A stretch of 64,000 nt of DNA from assembly GCA_950022655.1 (NCBI GenBank), contig OX465579.1:180114303-180178302 (forward strand), read 5' to 3'. The notes under the pieces were generated by a model. That model saw only the letters and a list, made by a program, of their open reading frames with translations, made no database searches and had not been told where the DNA came from. Shown here one piece after another: positions 35,957 through 45,562 of the stretch. The DNA is from Alentia gelatinosa. Lineage: Eukaryota; Annelida; Polychaeta; Phyllodocida; Polynoidae. How positions within the stretch are numbered: position 1 is the stretch's first letter; every line of letters starts with the position of its first letter. A program made the position numbers and the translations under genes.

Positions 35957-36413
35957 TGCCGCTTGCTGTGAATCTTCTTCCAGTATCTGACGGCAAGAAG
36001 GGGGTCTCCCGTGTGAGCCCTGGTGTGTGAACTCGCTGTAAGAAGGGGGTGAACCTGGGCTTTCCCCATTTGCATTAGAAGGTGAGCACTCCTGACCACT
36101 CCTGGGACCTTCCCCTGCCCGAGTTCTCCTGTCAGGGTTTCCCACGAAGGGGTAGCTAAATGTGCAGCCAGACTGTATGTACATGAAACCTGATGCAGGT
36201 GGTCCAAGGGCTAGCGAGCCCAGAGCTGCACTGTGGGGCACCTGTAATCCATTGTTCGCATATTGTGAATATATGGCGCATATTGTGAATGGTATCCTAG
36301 ACTGTTGTCTGGATCCAGGCCACAGACCACACCAAAACTTCCAGTCATGATGAGACCCATCAGGGCCACTATGACCATCGGCATGGCCACTCTGTGCTGC
36401 GTCAATGGCTGGT
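35918..36413 (-). pseudogene. Gene 1b: frameshifted PPxY membrane-protein pseudogene
   Basis: This is the counterpart of the intact gene at 58263-58754. The TM-encoding part (MPMVIVALMGLIMTGSFGV) and the C-terminal part (LGPPASGFMYIQSGC onward to AEDSV) lie in different frames. Against copy 2, about 20 bp encoding the juxtamembrane WLCCMRDDD region is deleted and about 7 bp are inserted near 36255-36285, for a net frame change. The Met upstream of MPM has become Val. The PPxY motifs are damaged: PPPYSE is PPSYSE and PPSYRQ is PPSCRQ. The acceptor ccattgcag is kept at 36414. It is very likely non-functional. Confidence 0.8.
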
Positions 36414-36769
36414 CTGCAATGGTAAAATGGGCACATTCCTCAGTGAGGTTTGGTCTCTTTGGTATTTCAGTGGCACCAAAAACAGAGTTTTCAAATATCA
36501 TTTATCTTACCCCAGGTAAAAGTTCAGCCATAGGAATAACATCAAAAAGGTTATACGCAACAATCACCTGCTTAAAGTGACTATACTACACAATGGCAGA
36601 GTGATGCAAGATGACATTATAATGGATTGGCCAATAAGCGGGCATTTGGGAATGTAGACAAAACATCACCAAGACATAAACATGGAGATTTATGGCATAT
36701 ATAATTACTTGTTTATTATATGGATATATATTCCTAGAGACACTGACTTATTAATATTCATTAGATCAC

Positions 36770-37905
36770 ATGTTGTGGTCACATGGTTTTTTCCCGGGCC
36801 TTCACATGTTTTCTGCCCGCCATTACTGTCAGCTGTCTCCAAAAAAAATTTCTACGTTACGTTTTTGTTTCATCAATGAATTCCTCAGCGAATTCGAGCA
36901 ATCGATGTCTGTATCGAAGTGCACAACTTGTCTTCCAAAACACGTAGCTCCGCGAGGCCGCAAATGCTGGGTTATTCTCCAGAAACAAGAAAACATGTCG
37001 GAAAGCGATAAGCTCGCTGAGGCGACGGGAGGCCCCGACACTGCAGCAACTCAAATCCACAAAAGCAAGGGGAAGAAACAAAAGGTACTCATGGATTCTG
37101 ACAGCGAGTCCGACGAAACCGACGCCGGTACGGGAACAGATTCTGATGCTGGAGAGAAATTGTTTAAACAATATCTCAAGAATCAGAAAAAACAGTCTGC
37201 TGAGTTGAACTCCATGATGGCCGCCCTGTCCACTTCCATGCAGCGCCTAACGACACGAGTGCGTAGAAGCGGAAAAAAAGGCGTCTCGTCGCTCATCGAG
37301 CGAAGACTCCTCTCAAAACGTCTTCTGATTCGTCAATACCGAGACATCGACCATCAAATCGCAGCAAACCAAAGGTAAAACCCCTTCGATCGAAGTCTTC
37401 GAGACATCAATTCACTCTCCAGCCATATTTGAAGGAGGGAGAGAAATGGCCTATCACCTTTGCAGCTTTGGTCAGCGCCCTTGTTGCTCTCATCATAGCT
37501 GCCTACGGTTCCGGGATCCAAATCGCTGGTATGCTGGATCATCTACGGTTCATATCCGACAAAGCAGCAACAAGAGTTTACTCCACGGAGTCTATTGTTG
37601 CCTACGATGCGGAGGTGCGTCAACAAGCGAATCTTCAGGGACGGCGCGCATTCGGGTACGGCTGTACTGAAGCCATCCACAAGCACCTCGGGGTTGAAGG
37701 GACCATAGCTTCGAACAAGCCTAGAATGAAAACCAAGTCGGGTGTCTACAAAGATCGAGGTAAATCATCTGTCTGCTGGTTTTACAATTACAAGTTCTGT
37801 AATAATCCCAAGAAATGCTCCAAGCTTCACGTCTGCTATGTATGTCATGGTGAAGACCATAAACAAGGTGCTTGTCCAAACGTCAAGCGTCAGGATAAGG
37901 ACTGA
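36770..37905 (+). pseudogene. Retroelement gag-like fragment, two frames
   Basis: Two adjacent reading frames look like one broken gag protein. The first (to 37378) has an acidic Ser/Asp-rich start after MSESDKLAEATGG and a basic helical tail. The second (37429-37905) has a YDAEVRQQ motif in a helical region and ends in two zinc-binding motifs. These are a Cys-rich CCCH-like finger (CWFYNYKFC...C...H) and a CX2CX4HX4C knuckle (CYVCHGEDHKQGAC). The frames overlap around 37321-37430, suggesting a frameshift. It sits in an insert (about 36700-38020) missing from duplication copy 2. Such paired fingers occur in gag of several retroelement classes; I cannot say which. Confidence 0.6.
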
Positions 37906-39569
37906 CTATCGAGTTCCGAGCGTCAACATGTCGACAAAGATCCAGGTATCTCTCCAACTTGCCGTGTTATCACTTCTAACAATGTCTTTAGCGAATTGTG
38001 TACGGGTTGCTTATTTAGAGAATCAAAACATAATAGATGCAGGTGTTAATGAACAAGGGATTAAGATTTGCTATCTGAAAATACAAGAGTAGTGGGCTGA
38101 GAACAGATGAACTAAATATTCAAAATAATAAAATCAAACAAAACTGTCATCTACCCTGTATAATAACCGGTGGAGTTTTGATGCACAGCATGTATTAGAT
38201 TTTTCAGAGAGAAACATGAGAAGCAATGACAAGTGTAAATTAGAAAAAATAATAATTAATTTGGAAAAATTCCAAAGATGCTCACTGATCTACAGTTATG
38301 CCCTACTGATGGACCTTTAGCACTGCCGACGTAAAATGGAAATGGGCTATTAGGAGAACCAAAATAATCTACACTGTTTTTGTCAGCCCATAGAAATTTG
38401 CCTTTAGAATGTTTTGGCTATCCTAGTACTGGCAGAATGATGTGACAAATCTTCATTAGCTTCTGGTAGGACATGACGCCTTTATTGTGTTAGTAATATA
38501 TGGGCATAGACATCTGGTGAATACATTCTTATACCACGGGGTGTCTTCAGGAAAAAACCTCTCTAGAAAGCTCTCTTCTGTTTGCTTAGTTGCTAAGTTG
38601 CCTTCTACTTCTACAGAAGCAGTCTGCCATTTAGTGAACAGTGGTTCTTTATGTTTCACAGAATTGGTCTGAAATTTTGAAAGAAGAAAGTTTGAAAGGC
38701 TTACAAGAATGATATGTTCTTGAATAAAAATATCCTATTGAATCATCAATTTCATGTTTACTTATTTGTAATCAAGTGTGTCATTTCAGCAATGTATTGT
38801 AACTAGTTGTGAAGGGAAGAATTGACTAAAGAAGGTCATTTGGGATGTTTTTTATTCAAAACACTCGATGGCACAGTAACCACTTCAGGCCACAAGGGTC
38901 TTGAGTAACCAATAGTTCTATTAAGGCAAAAAGTTTTGATATTAGAAGACTATTGAAATAGAATATTTCATAGAATGCTCCAATTCAAATAATATATGAT
39001 AATACACAACTTAGAAAGGAAAATCTTATTAGAAATTTAAGATTTCATTCATTTGTTGTCAATATGGTTTCACATATTTGTGAACTCAAAGTCACGGGTT
39101 TTGAATTTCTACTATGAAGAGCTACACAACCTCAAGAGAAAATGTTATCAGATCTCCACGGCTTTTCAGGACAGCACATTTTGTCGTGACCAGTCTTATA
39201 ACACATATACTGTTACCATTAATATTAAATGTGTGATGCTAAAGAATATGAAAAAAGGCCATTTTAATCGCATATTAAGTCATCGATTCATAGATCATTG
39301 ACTTCATCTCAGTGAGCCCGAACACTAGTTATACTGCACACCTAGGTGGTAGTTATGATATGGAGCAGACTCCTGTCTATGCCTTTAGCGCTGTCAATAC
39401 TAATCCTCAACACCGCGGCATTAATGACATCTAAAACATCTACTTTATGATGTATTTATCATTATCAGATGCAAATCTGAGAACTCTTCCCAATAGTGTC
39501 TCAGAATGATGTATTCTATCTAATAGACACATAATGGTTGAATATGGTCAGTATATTCACAGATCACAT

Positions 39570-40038
39570 TGTAAAGATCTGCAGTCGATAATTCTAACTT
39601 TGTGGTATTTTTGCGTTGAAAAAGCAGCATTATTAATTATAATATATATATTCAATCTATTCTAAATTCTTTCCCCCGAATCCAAGATGGCCGACACTGG
39701 CCAGGCTAATTGGTCCTTCCTGCTGTAGCTATAATCCCCCCTTTGAACCCGGCTTTGGCCGGCGGTTGTTTGTTAACCCAACTTCCTGGAGATGCGGGCG
39801 CGCTCGTTGTTACAAAGGTGACGCTAACTGGCGCCTAACACGACCGCCCGTATAAGCGTCCCCCACCTGGAGACAAAGGCGCTACGATTGTATATAAACC
39901 CGGGCCCAAATTAAAGAACCATTCAGTCTTACCTGGATTCTGCTACCTACAACATCTATGCGTTGACTCCAAACCTTATTTAACGTATATCGACCGCTAG
40001 GAACAGAACCGCTATGGGTATAGCCTAGAAACTTTACA
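39570..40038 (+). mobile_element. 5' LTR of a Ty3/gypsy element
   Basis: 469 bp beginning TGTAAAG and ending CTTTACA. It differs from the 3' LTR by one transition (ctaggaacag here, ctagggacag there). It contains a TATA box (tatataaa, 39891-39898) and ATTAAA (39910-39915), setting the U3/R border near 39920. Target duplication ACAT at 39566-39569 is matched at 50941-50944. Confidence 0.97.
39891..39898 (+). promoter_or_regulatory. TATA box of the LTR promoter
   Basis: TATATAAA about 150 bp before the LTR end, the expected place for the U3 promoter; the same motif lies in the 3' LTR. Confidence 0.75.
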
Positions 40039-40039
40039 T

Positions 40040-40057
40040 TGGCGACCACGACGAGAC
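40040..40057 (+). other. Primer binding site, tRNA-Arg-like
   Basis: One base after the LTR end, TGGCGACCACGACGAGAC is complementary to a tRNA 3' end ending CGTGGTCGCCA. From memory this fits animal tRNA-Arg acceptor stems (GACCACG...CGTGGTCG plus CCA). Check against a tRNA set from this genome. Confidence 0.7.
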
Positions 40058-40337
40058 GCTTTTAGTGTGATTCGAGGACAGATTGCCGGTCGAGTTACGA
40101 ATGACCGCGGAAGGACCGACGTCATAAGACACGGACTCATGCAGGGAAGTGACATTCTGCTATGATATAACGATTTGATGTGGGCGTGGAAGGTACTTGC
40201 ATGCCAGTAGTTCTGTGTTAGCGACAGTCGGACCGAGCGGACCAGCAGCTGTCGCACGTGGGAATCGCAACAGGTTCGTGCCATATAAGTGATTGACGTA
40301 TATATAACGTGTGTGGTTATTTACGCAATTCTGAAGG

Positions 40338-41741
40338 ATGGCCGAACCCAGTGTGTTGCCTGAGGATTTCCAGGTGTGGCTTAACGCTGGGAAGTTGGCG
40401 GGGACCATTCCGACCGACTTTACTGTCGCCAACACAGAGCTGCTGGGCAAACTGTGGAAGCAGTACCTGGCCCAGACCTGTAAGGAAGTGAAAGATGTCG
40501 CTATCTACGAGTTGGAGCAGCGACTTCGCGCCGAGTTTACGCGACAGGCCGACCTCCGGGCTCAACAACACGCTCTGGAATCCCAGCAGCAGGCCATGGA
40601 ACTCGCCGAGGCGGCGCGACAGCTCGCCGAGGCCCGTGCGATCATTATTGACTCCGCCCCCCGGTCGCGGCCCGAGACCCATGAGTTGGCCTCGGTCAAG
40701 CAGCTCATCCGGCTGTTTCGGGCACTGCCGACCGTCGACGGTCAGGATAAGGCCGCCCTCCGCACGTGGTTAAACGATGTGCGACAGGCGCGCTTTGTCT
40801 CCAAGGCCCCCGACGAGAAGCTGATATCGGAGGCCCTGGCCTACTCGGCGGGGCGCCTCAAGTCGATAATCTACGACTGCTTCGAGGACGGCGTCACCGA
40901 CTTCGAGGCCGTCGAGCGCAAGATCACATCGACGCTTCTCGGCATGGAAGAAATGGAGAGTCTGCGCGCTGCACTCGGGCATTTCTCCCAGACGGCCCAC
41001 GAGACCGCCCCCGAGTACGCGCAGCGCTTCTGGTTGGCGGCAAAGAAAGCCTACTCGCCCCTTGAACTCGCATCTCCCTTCGTACTGCGGCCGACGATGC
41101 GACAGTTCGTGAGTACTCTGTCGCGAGGCCCTCTGCGGTGGGACCTCAATCTCAACACGCCCCAAACAATCGCCGAGGCTCTCTCGAGGGTCGACGCGTT
41201 GGCGAAGGCGGTCGAGAAGGAGGCGCACTCTGACGACACTCGCGTCGAGGAGGCCATGGAAGTGGGCGCGGTCGGCTCGAGGACCACGGCCGCCCGTTCC
41301 GCCAACCACCCCGCGCAAACCGCCCACCAGCGACAGATGGAGGAGATGCAGCAGGCGATAAAGTCCATCCAAGGGGAATTGAAGGCGAAAAAGGGCAACA
41401 AGGGCCACACGGTCGCGGCTGTGATGCCCGCGGCAGCGCCACCACAATCCACGATTGTGTTCGCGCCGACCCCCGCGCCTGTTCCCGCCCCCCAGCCGCT
41501 GTTTGCGACCGTTCCAGCTCCGCCGCCCCCAGCCGTCGCCTCCACGGTAGCAGCCGTCGCGCCGGGGCAGCGTAACTCCGGCCGGCGGATGACGCCCATA
41601 AACGACATCATCTGCTACGCGTGTAATCAACGAGGCCATTATGTGGCTGGATGCCCAAGCCTGAAGGCCTCCAGGGACGCGGCACGGTCGTTAGCCCACT
41701 CCCAGGATCAAATCGTAGCCGCCGCGACCCAGGGAAACTAA
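40338..41741 (+). CDS. gag: Gag polyprotein of the Ty3/gypsy element
   Basis: 467 residues, intact. An N-terminal helical, Gln/Glu-rich coiled-coil part lies at about residues 55-100. A retrotransposon gag (capsid-like) domain follows at about 125-300 (AALRTWLNDVRQARF, then the EYAQRFWLAAKKAY motif). An Ala/Pro-rich linker leads to one zinc knuckle at 426-439 (CYACNQRGHYVAGC, CX2CX4HX4C) for RNA packaging. The ATG at 40338 is the first good start after the primer site. The frame ends AAC TAA directly after the heptamer GGGAAAC. Pol is in the -1 frame with a 91-nt overlap. The GC-rich, biased codon use contrasts with the flanking AT-rich DNA. Confidence 0.95.
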   Translation: MAEPSVLPEDFQVWLNAGKLAGTIPTDFTVANTELLGKLWKQYLAQTCKEVKDVAIYELEQRLRAEFTRQADLRAQQHALESQQQAMELAEAARQLAEARAIIIDSAPRSRPETHELASVKQLIRLFRALPTVDGQDKAALRTWLNDVRQARFVSKAPDEKLISEALAYSAGRLKSIIYDCFEDGVTDFEAVERKITSTLLGMEEMESLRAALGHFSQTAHETAPEYAQRFWLAAKKAYSPLELASPFVLRPTMRQFVSTLSRGPLRWDLNLNTPQTIAEALSRVDALAKAVEKEAHSDDTRVEEAMEVGAVGSRTTAARSANHPAQTAHQRQMEEMQQAIKSIQGELKAKKGNKGHTVAAVMPAAAPPQSTIVFAPTPAPVPAPQPLFATVPAPPPPAVASTVAAVAPGQRNSGRRMTPINDIICYACNQRGHYVAGCPSLKASRDAARSLAHSQDQIVAAATQGN

Positions 41742-44700
41742 AACGCGCGTCCGACCGACGACCCTGCATTGACCTCGAGCTTCGAGGCGTGGCACTGCAG
41801 GCCCTCGTCGACTCGGGTGCGTGTTGCTCCCTGGTGTCCGTCCCCGCGGCGGATGCCTTGCGACAGGTGGGCGCGGTGGGTAAGAGTGCAAGACCCCCGG
41901 CGCGACTCAAGTCCCTCACCGGCCACGGCATCTCCGTCCGCGAGGCGGTTAACCTGAAGTTGTACGGCCGGCCGTGCGACTTTAATGTGGTGGGTGATAT
42001 GTCCCACGATCTTTTATTAGGGGACGACGCGTTGGAGGCTACTCACGCGATCGTAGACTATGCTTCCCCTGATAAGTCTGTAACCCTCTGTGGTCGTCGC
42101 CATGCGGTGCGACGGTCGGTGCGACGCGAGGGACACATCGGTCAGCTGGTATACGAGGCCGAGTATTGGAAACGGCAATACCCCGATGTGTTCCCGGTCA
42201 CCGGCCGCCCCCTCACATGCACCACGGAGGTCTACATGAGGATCGATACGGGCGATCACCCCCCCATCAATCAACGGCCGTACAGACTTCCCCTCGCCAA
42301 GCGCGAGGTCGTCGACCGCGAGCTGGACAAGATGCTCGCGGAAGGCATAATCGAGCCCAGTTCCTCCCCCTGGGCCTCGCCCCTCACCCTCGTCCCTAAG
42401 AAAGACGGCTCGGTCCGGTTCTGTGTGGATTACCGAGGACTGAACGCAGTTACTCGTCGCGATGCATACCCCCTGCCTCGTATCCAGGACATTGTTGATA
42501 ATCTAGGTGGTGCGAAAGTGTTCTCGACCCTAGATTTAAAGTCCGGATACTGGCAGGTGCCGATGCATCCTGACAGCGTCGAGAAGACGGCCGTAGCGAC
42601 GCATCGGGGCCTTTTTCAATTTAAGCGGATGCAGTTTGGCTTGTGCAATGCGCCAGCTGCATTCCAGAGGCTTATGAACAAGGTTATAACCCCGCTGCGT
42701 AAGTTCGTTATGGTCTATCTCGACGACCTCGTAATCTACAGCCGGACCGAGGAAGAACACCACCACCACATCGCGGCCGTCCTCGAGGCCCTGCGCTCAT
42801 ACGGCCTCGTGGTCAAAGAATCGAAGTGCCACTTCGGGGTCGACCGCGTGAAACTCCTTGGCTATGTGGTCAGCGCGGACGGCGTCTCCTCGGATCCCGA
42901 CAAGGTGGAAGCCATACGTGACATGGTGCCACCCGAGGACGTAAAGGCGGTGCGACGGCTGCTAGGGTCGGCCAATTATTATCGGCAGCTCATACCCAGA
43001 TATGCCGATATTGTCCGACCCCTCGTCGCACTGACAAAGAAATACGCCCTCTTTCATTGGGATTCCGAGTGCCAGACCGCGTGGCAGGAGTTGCGCGACG
43101 CCCTCGTGAACACGGTGACCCTCGCTTACCCGGACCCCGGTCGCCCGTACAAACTATACACCGACGCCTCAGATTATTGCCTCGGCGCCATCTTGGTACA
43201 AGAGGATGACCAGGGTATCGAGCGACCCGTACACTTTCTCTCACGTCAGTTTACGGAGGTGCAACGCCGATACCCTGTCATCGAGAAGGAGGCCTACGCG
43301 ATAGTCTTTGCGCTTACGCGCTTACGGGCGTATTTGTACGGTGCGACCTTCCAGATTCTGTGCGACCACAAGCCCCTCAAAAGCTTATTTTTGGCCGAAA
43401 TGAAAAATACGCGAGTACAACGGTGGGCCGTACTCCTTGCGGAATACGCCGCACCCATCGTGTACTTCGCTGGTGCCAAAAATGTGTGGGCGGATATGCT
43501 CTCGCGCCTCCGGTCCGATTCACCGGCCGAGCTGCCGCTGGAGGTCGCACAGATCGCCTCGGTCCAGGAAGAGCGGGAGTTGCCGTGGGAAGCGTACGGG
43601 CTGACGGAAGCAGAGGTGAAAGTGCGACAAGCAGCGATGCCTGAGTTCCGGTACGGTCTCGAGGAACAGGAGGATTATCTGGTCAGTAATGGCCTCCTCT
43701 TTACCCTCAAACCGCCCTCGGGTCTCGCGGCTTACCCTCGCCTCGTCCCCCCGTCGGAAATTCGCGCCAACTTGGTCCAGACCGCCCATCTACAGGTCTG
43801 TCACCAAGGTATGAGGAAAACTTTGCGACGACTTCACGACCATTTTAAATGGCCAGGAATGAAGCGACAGGTATTTTCCGTTCTTGCACGATGCGCCCCC
43901 TGCGGAGCCAATCGCGTCCGTGCAGAACGCCCAACCCCCGCCCCTATGCCTGTCGCCGAAAACCCGGGAGAAGTCGTCGCAATGGATCTGACCGGCCCCC
44001 TCCCCCTGAGTCGCAGCGGCGCTCGTTATCTATTATCAATCATAGACCACGCCACTGGCTATGTTGATTGTTTTCCCCTCAAGGATAAGTCCGCTGAGTC
44101 GGTTTATTCCTCCCTATCCCGGGAGTACATCCCCCGCTACGGCCCCCCCTCTGTCGTGTTAACGGACAACGGATTAGAGTTCAAAAACGCGACAGTGGAG
44201 GGATACCTGCGACAGCTCGGGACCGAGGTGCGACACACCACCCCCTACCACCCGCAGGCCAACGGTCGCGTAGAGCGTTTTCACCGCACGCTAAAGGATA
44301 TGTTGCGTAAGGTGGTAAACGCCCGTGCTTGCGAGTGGGAGGACCACCTCGGGGATGTACTCCTCGCCCACCGGACGACCCCCAGTGACGTCACCGGCTT
44401 TTCCCCCTACTACCTCCTCTTTGGTCGTTGCCCTCCTCCCCCTTTTTCCCACCTCCGAGATCGCCCGCTAGGGGATTCGTCGGCCCGCCTCGCCCTCCGT
44501 GTGGACGAGCACTCGCGTGCTTTGAAGGAGGCCGCCCACAACGCGGAAATAGCGAGGCAGGCTAACGTTAATCGCCTAAGCAAACACGCCAACGCCCTCC
44601 CCCTAGAACCCGGTACCAAGGTGTTCCTACGAGTCCACGAGCCCGGACCGCTGGACCCCCGCTGGGACCCCGGATACCTCGTGACGCGGGCATCCGGCAA

Positions 44701-45523
44701 CGTGGTACACGTGGTGGGCCCAACAAACAAACGGCGGACGGTTAATCGCAGTCATGTCAAGGCGGCCGACCCGGGCCTCGACTGGGAGGGCTTACGCCCA
44801 CGCCTAACCCGAGCCCAGCGGACGCGCCCCCCGACTGCGATGCCTCCACCCACACCACGGCCACGCGGCCGCCAGCCCCAGACGCGCGTTGCTTGGATAC
44901 CCAACCCCAGCGTGCCAGCTGTAAACGCTAATCCTCAAACCCCAATTATCCCACCAACCCGGCCCGCGTCCCCCATGCAGCTAATCCCCGGCAACGACGC
45001 ATCCCGTCCCCCCTCTGCAACTCCCATGCAATCAACTCCCACAGATGTCCCGGCCCGGCCTAACTCCTCCAACAACATGGCCATCGATCTGCCCCCACTT
45101 CCCCCTACAGGTCCAAACTCCCTTGCGCCCTCGGCCGCCCCCACTCCTCGAGCAAACACCCCCATCCCGGTAATCGACCCCATCACGCCCGTCCCACATG
45201 TCCCTAATCCCCCTGATGTCCGCCGAGATCGTAAACGTGCGGCTTCACCTGAGACACCCCCTCCCCCCCCACTGGTGCGTGGTCCGGTCACTTCCCTCCC
45301 GCTCTCGGGCCGACCCACCCACGCGACGCGGGACGATCTTAAAAGGCGGGCGGCGGCCCCGCTCAGTCACTTCACCCGTATCACGCGCTCGTTCACCCGG
45401 TCGTTGGAAGCGGAGACTGCGAAACGCCAAACACTCCAGCCACCGGACGAGGCCGAGATACAAGCGGAGAAGCGACTGTGCATTGCAGCCGTCGCCCAGC
45501 ATTGTCGCCCCCTACACATCTAA
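41651..45523 (+). CDS. pol: Pol polyprotein: protease, reverse transcriptase, RNase H, integrase
   Basis: Open for 1290 codons in the -1 frame relative to gag and probably made only by frameshifting at 41738, since the ATG at the frame start lies inside gag. Residues counted from 41651: protease LVDSGA 52-57; RT with YLDD 356-359; RNase H with LYTDAS (Asp 505); integrase zinc site H713, H718, C748, C751; integrase core D779, D839, E875 (DD35E). A GPY/F-like segment (GPLDPRWDPGYLV) follows, then a Pro-rich tail of about 230 residues. Domain order PR-RT-RH-IN is that of Ty3/gypsy (Metaviridae). No stops or frameshifts; all catalytic residues are present. Confidence 0.96.
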   Translation: MPKPEGLQGRGTVVSPLPGSNRSRRDPGKLKRASDRRPCIDLELRGVALQALVDSGACCSLVSVPAADALRQVGAVGKSARPPARLKSLTGHGISVREAVNLKLYGRPCDFNVVGDMSHDLLLGDDALEATHAIVDYASPDKSVTLCGRRHAVRRSVRREGHIGQLVYEAEYWKRQYPDVFPVTGRPLTCTTEVYMRIDTGDHPPINQRPYRLPLAKREVVDRELDKMLAEGIIEPSSSPWASPLTLVPKKDGSVRFCVDYRGLNAVTRRDAYPLPRIQDIVDNLGGAKVFSTLDLKSGYWQVPMHPDSVEKTAVATHRGLFQFKRMQFGLCNAPAAFQRLMNKVITPLRKFVMVYLDDLVIYSRTEEEHHHHIAAVLEALRSYGLVVKESKCHFGVDRVKLLGYVVSADGVSSDPDKVEAIRDMVPPEDVKAVRRLLGSANYYRQLIPRYADIVRPLVALTKKYALFHWDSECQTAWQELRDALVNTVTLAYPDPGRPYKLYTDASDYCLGAILVQEDDQGIERPVHFLSRQFTEVQRRYPVIEKEAYAIVFALTRLRAYLYGATFQILCDHKPLKSLFLAEMKNTRVQRWAVLLAEYAAPIVYFAGAKNVWADMLSRLRSDSPAELPLEVAQIASVQEERELPWEAYGLTEAEVKVRQAAMPEFRYGLEEQEDYLVSNGLLFTLKPPSGLAAYPRLVPPSEIRANLVQTAHLQVCHQGMRKTLRRLHDHFKWPGMKRQVFSVLARCAPCGANRVRAERPTPAPMPVAENPGEVVAMDLTGPLPLSRSGARYLLSIIDHATGYVDCFPLKDKSAESVYSSLSREYIPRYGPPSVVLTDNGLEFKNATVEGYLRQLGTEVRHTTPYHPQANGRVERFHRTLKDMLRKVVNARACEWEDHLGDVLLAHRTTPSDVTGFSPYYLLFGRCPPPPFSHLRDRPLGDSSARLALRVDEHSRALKEAAHNAEIARQANVNRLSKHANALPLEPGTKVFLRVHEPGPLDPRWDPGYLVTRASGNVVHVVGPTNKRRTVNRSHVKAADPGLDWEGLRPRLTRAQRTRPPTAMPPPTPRPRGRQPQTRVAWIPNPSVPAVNANPQTPIIPPTRPASPMQLIPGNDASRPPSATPMQSTPTDVPARPNSSNNMAIDLPPLPPTGPNSLAPSAAPTPRANTPIPVIDPITPVPHVPNPPDVRRDRKRAASPETPPPPPLVRGPVTSLPLSGRPTHATRDDLKRRAAAPLSHFTRITRSFTRSLEAETAKRQTLQPPDEAEIQAEKRLCIAAVAQHCRPLHI
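41732..41738 (+). promoter_or_regulatory. -1 ribosomal frameshift heptamer GGGAAAC
   Basis: In the gag frame it reads G GGA AAC followed at once by TAA. This fits X XXY YYZ, and slipping back one base enters the pol frame. I recall the same heptamer at retroviral gag-pro junctions. No downstream pseudoknot was checked. Confidence 0.8.
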
Positions 45524-45562
45524 AAAAAACCCAGTGAGTAGATCCAACTGTGTGCTATCATC

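Larger units (their letters stand above)
32990..39569. repeat. Segmental duplication copy 1, left part
   Basis: Collinear with copy 2 from about 54650. Shared blocks: ttgtttatttgataa (33012 vs 54671), cagataattctgat/ac (33105 vs 54767), the gene at 34590 vs 55580, the gene at 35918 vs 58263, and aaggccattttaatc (39254 vs 60685). It is interrupted by inserts of about 33375-34085, a MITE at 35253, and a gag-like insert at about 36700-38020. It ends at the gypsy element and resumes at 51366 after it and a solo LTR. Confidence 0.85.

Noticed and set aside
40770..41639. 289-codon minus-strand ORF opposite gag
   Set aside because: Shadow of GC-rich, codon-biased gag; no domain or start signal. An antisense protein is not supported.
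41651..41653. Independent start codon for pol
   Set aside because: The ATG lies within gag far from any leader; the adjacent GGGAAAC-stop arrangement explains expression better.
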